From a bacterium HR20 (GTDB taxonomy: Bacteria > Bacteroidota > Ignavibacteria > Kapaibacteriales > NICIL-2): 32,297 nt of DNA. The DNA lies in the NCBI GenBank assembly GCA_002898675.1, contig BEHW01000011.1:1-32297 (forward strand). The letters are read 5' to 3'. Within the stretch, counting starts at the first letter, position 1; each line of letters opens with the position of its first letter. The notes beneath the pieces are model-generated. The model was given only the letters and a program-made list of their open reading frames with translations, was not told where the DNA came from and ran no database searches. This document shows positions 31,082 through 32,297 of the stretch, in pieces. Both the position numbers and the translations under genes were made by a program.

Positions 31082-31798
31082 ATGCGCCACCCAATGCTTG
31101 CAGCGCTGAGTGTTCTCGGCGCGCTGATGTTGAGCAGCTGCAACAGCAGCACCACTCCCTCGTCTGGGCCAACGGTGGAGGTCTATTCCGACATGAACGC
31201 TTCGATGCTTCGGCAGACCACTGAAGCAAGGAAAGGCTCAGCAGTAGAAGGTATCACCGTCGTGGACTCGATCAAGATTGACCGGGTACGCATCCTTGTC
31301 CGCCGTCTTAAGCTCCACGGCACCGACGACGACACCGCCGGCAAGGACATCAAGACAGAGCCGTTCATCCTCACGTTCACTGCCCAGCAACAGTTGATGA
31401 CAACGGCAACGATCCCCAACGGCACCTATCGTTGGATGAAGCTCGAATTCCACCGCCTTTCGAACGATGAAGCCGATCGCTACTACACGAACCCAGCGTT
31501 TGCCGACTTCATTCCACCGGAGCGCTATAGCGTCATCATCGAAGGCAAAGTCTGGACGCGCGGGAATGCAATGCCAGATACCTTCACCTATCGCAGCACC
31601 GTTACCGCCAATGTCGCCCTCAAGTTCGATCCTCCGGTCGAGGTAACATCAGCGAGCATTCTCCGGCTGCTCATGCGCTTCGACCCCGCAGCAGTGTTCG
31701 TAGCAAATGGTAACATCCTGTTGCACCCGCTTGACCCAGACAGCCGGAGCATTATCGAGGCGAACATCAAAGCAAGCCTCAAAGCGCTCAAGCGGTAA
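31082..31798 (+). CDS. Lipoprotein of unknown function, DUF4382-like pattern
   Basis: 238 residues. ATG 31082 has GGAGG shortly upstream and opens a lipoprotein signal peptide (MRHPMLAALSVLGALMLSSC) with the lipobox Cys20, followed by a Ser/Thr linker. The mature part is beta-rich (KIDRVRILVRRLKLHG, TEPFILTFTAQQQLMTTATIPNGTYRWMKLEFHRL, YSVIIEGKVWTRG), in a pattern similar to the DUF4382-type lipoproteins of Bacteroidota. That assignment is weak and no ligand or partner is evident. It should sit in the outer or inner membrane facing the periplasm. It is a single-gene unit ending in a strong terminator. Confidence 0.75.
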   Translation: MRHPMLAALSVLGALMLSSCNSSTTPSSGPTVEVYSDMNASMLRQTTEARKGSAVEGITVVDSIKIDRVRILVRRLKLHGTDDDTAGKDIKTEPFILTFTAQQQLMTTATIPNGTYRWMKLEFHRLSNDEADRYYTNPAFADFIPPERYSVIIEGKVWTRGNAMPDTFTYRSTVTANVALKFDPPVEVTSASILRLLMRFDPAAVFVANGNILLHPLDPDSRSIIEANIKASLKALKR

Positions 31799-31833
31799 TC
31801 GCACGCAGCATACCACCCAACGAAACTGCACGG

Positions 31834-31865
31834 GCGCAGGCTGAACAATCAGCCTGCGCTTTTTT
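31834..31865 (+). terminator. Intrinsic terminator of the lipoprotein gene
   Basis: GCGCAGGCTGA (31834-31844) pairs with TCAGCCTGCGC (31849-31859): 11 bp, 4-nt loop, then six T. It also faces the convergent gene ending at 31893. Confidence 0.92.
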
Positions 31866-31892
31866 CGTGCTGAATGTACTTTCCAACTACGT

Positions 31893-32297
31893 TTACCGCG
31901 GAAGAGCTGGCTTGTTTGCCTCCTTCCGTTTACGCCGTTGCTCGTTGTAGTCCACAGAGGGTCGGAATCGGAACGTCGAATCAATGATGCCACGCGCAAG
32001 GAGTGTATCGCGTGCAACGATGTAGCGGCGTTTGTTGGGTAGCCCGCGGCGCAGCTTTTCCGGAATCTGTGAAATCGGGATCCACGGTTCCTCGACCGCC
32101 AGTGGATCGAGCGGGAGATTGGTGATCACCGGACGGTTCGATGTCAAATCGAGCCACGGTCCGTAGCGCGGACGGCGGTAGTCGAACATGTCGAGAATGA
32201 TCACCGGCGTTCCGAGCCGGTAGTACTGCCCGATCGAATCGCGCAAGTTCCCCGGTTTCACCCAGCGGTAGAGCCAGGCAGCGTCGTCCTCGAACTG
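31893..32297 (-). CDS. Unrecognised protein, C-terminal part
   Basis: The 3' 134 codons of a minus-strand gene whose start lies beyond the right edge of the window. The frame runs without a stop from base 32297 (FEDDAAWLYRWVKPGN) to TAA at 31893. Visible features are an aromatic/charged region (GQYYRLGTPVIILDMFDYRRPRYGPW), two PxxP-like stretches and a very basic C-terminus (YNEQRRKRKEANKPALPR). I do not recognise a family. The internal GTG at 32261 is unlikely to be the start because the frame continues upstream. Confidence 0.7.
   Translation of the reverse strand, partial: QFEDDAAWLYRWVKPGNLRDSIGQYYRLGTPVIILDMFDYRRPRYGPWLDLTSNRPVITNLPLDPLAVEEPWIPISQIPEKLRRGLPNKRRYIVARDTLLARGIIDSTFRFRPSVDYNEQRRKRKEANKPALPR

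Overview
The window looks like a chromosomal segment of a bacterium from the FCB group (Bacteroidota / Chlorobiota / Ignavibacteriota / Kapabacteria-like lineages). Three observations support this. A secreted protein ends in a type IX secretion (T9SS) type A sorting domain. Several genes are preceded by Bacteroidota-type promoters (TTG, a 17-20 nt spacer, then TAnnTTTG). The arginine cluster has the Bacteroidota layout, with an N-acyltransferase at its head and an N-acylornithine transcarbamylase (argF'). No rRNA, tRNA, CRISPR array or insertion sequence was seen, and no gene-free stretch exceeds 300 nt.

Layout. 1-4285 (minus): the 5' part of a class A penicillin-binding protein, rpsD and an unusual fusA of the mitochondrial EFG1 / spdEFG1 type. 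4409-6473: a pirin, converging with and overlapping an alkyltransferase-like gene that lies downstream of a phosphofructokinase. 6551-9539: a T9SS-sorted cysteine-containing protein, divergent from a TlpA-like thioredoxin and an outer-membrane beta-barrel candidate. 9743-12173: a compact mercury-resistance operon (ArsR-type regulator, MerT-MerP fusion, MerA without its own metal-binding domain), with an operator palindrome over the promoter. 12312-17525: an operon of a LolA-like protein, MnmH (tRNA 2-selenouridine synthase), and a three-gene module matching polyprenyl-phosphoryl-arabinose synthesis: a HAD phosphatase-UbiA fusion, a DprE1-like oxidase broken by a G7 tract, and a DprE2-like reductase.

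17544-24687 is the arginine biosynthesis operon: acyltransferase, argG, argC, argF', argB, argE, argH, mostly joined by 4-nt ATGA overlaps. Its leader is the most interesting part of the window. A near-consensus promoter is followed by a 36-codon ORF with two runs of three CGA arginine codons (Met-Thr-Ser-Met-Leu-Arg3-Ser-Leu-Arg3). An 11-bp terminator hairpin with a U-rich tail then ends 23 nt before the first structural gene. This is the architecture of a ribosome-mediated transcription attenuator sensing charged tRNA-Arg, which I do not know as a described system for bacterial arginine operons.

24771-32297: rtcB; a minus-strand operon (DUF486 membrane protein, an unknown 150-aa protein, rfbA); asnS; a small heat-shock protein with a strong terminator; alr; a lipoprotein with a strong terminator; and the 3' part of an unrecognised minus-strand gene. 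Only argD and carbamoyl-phosphate synthesis are missing from the local arginine pathway and must be encoded elsewhere.
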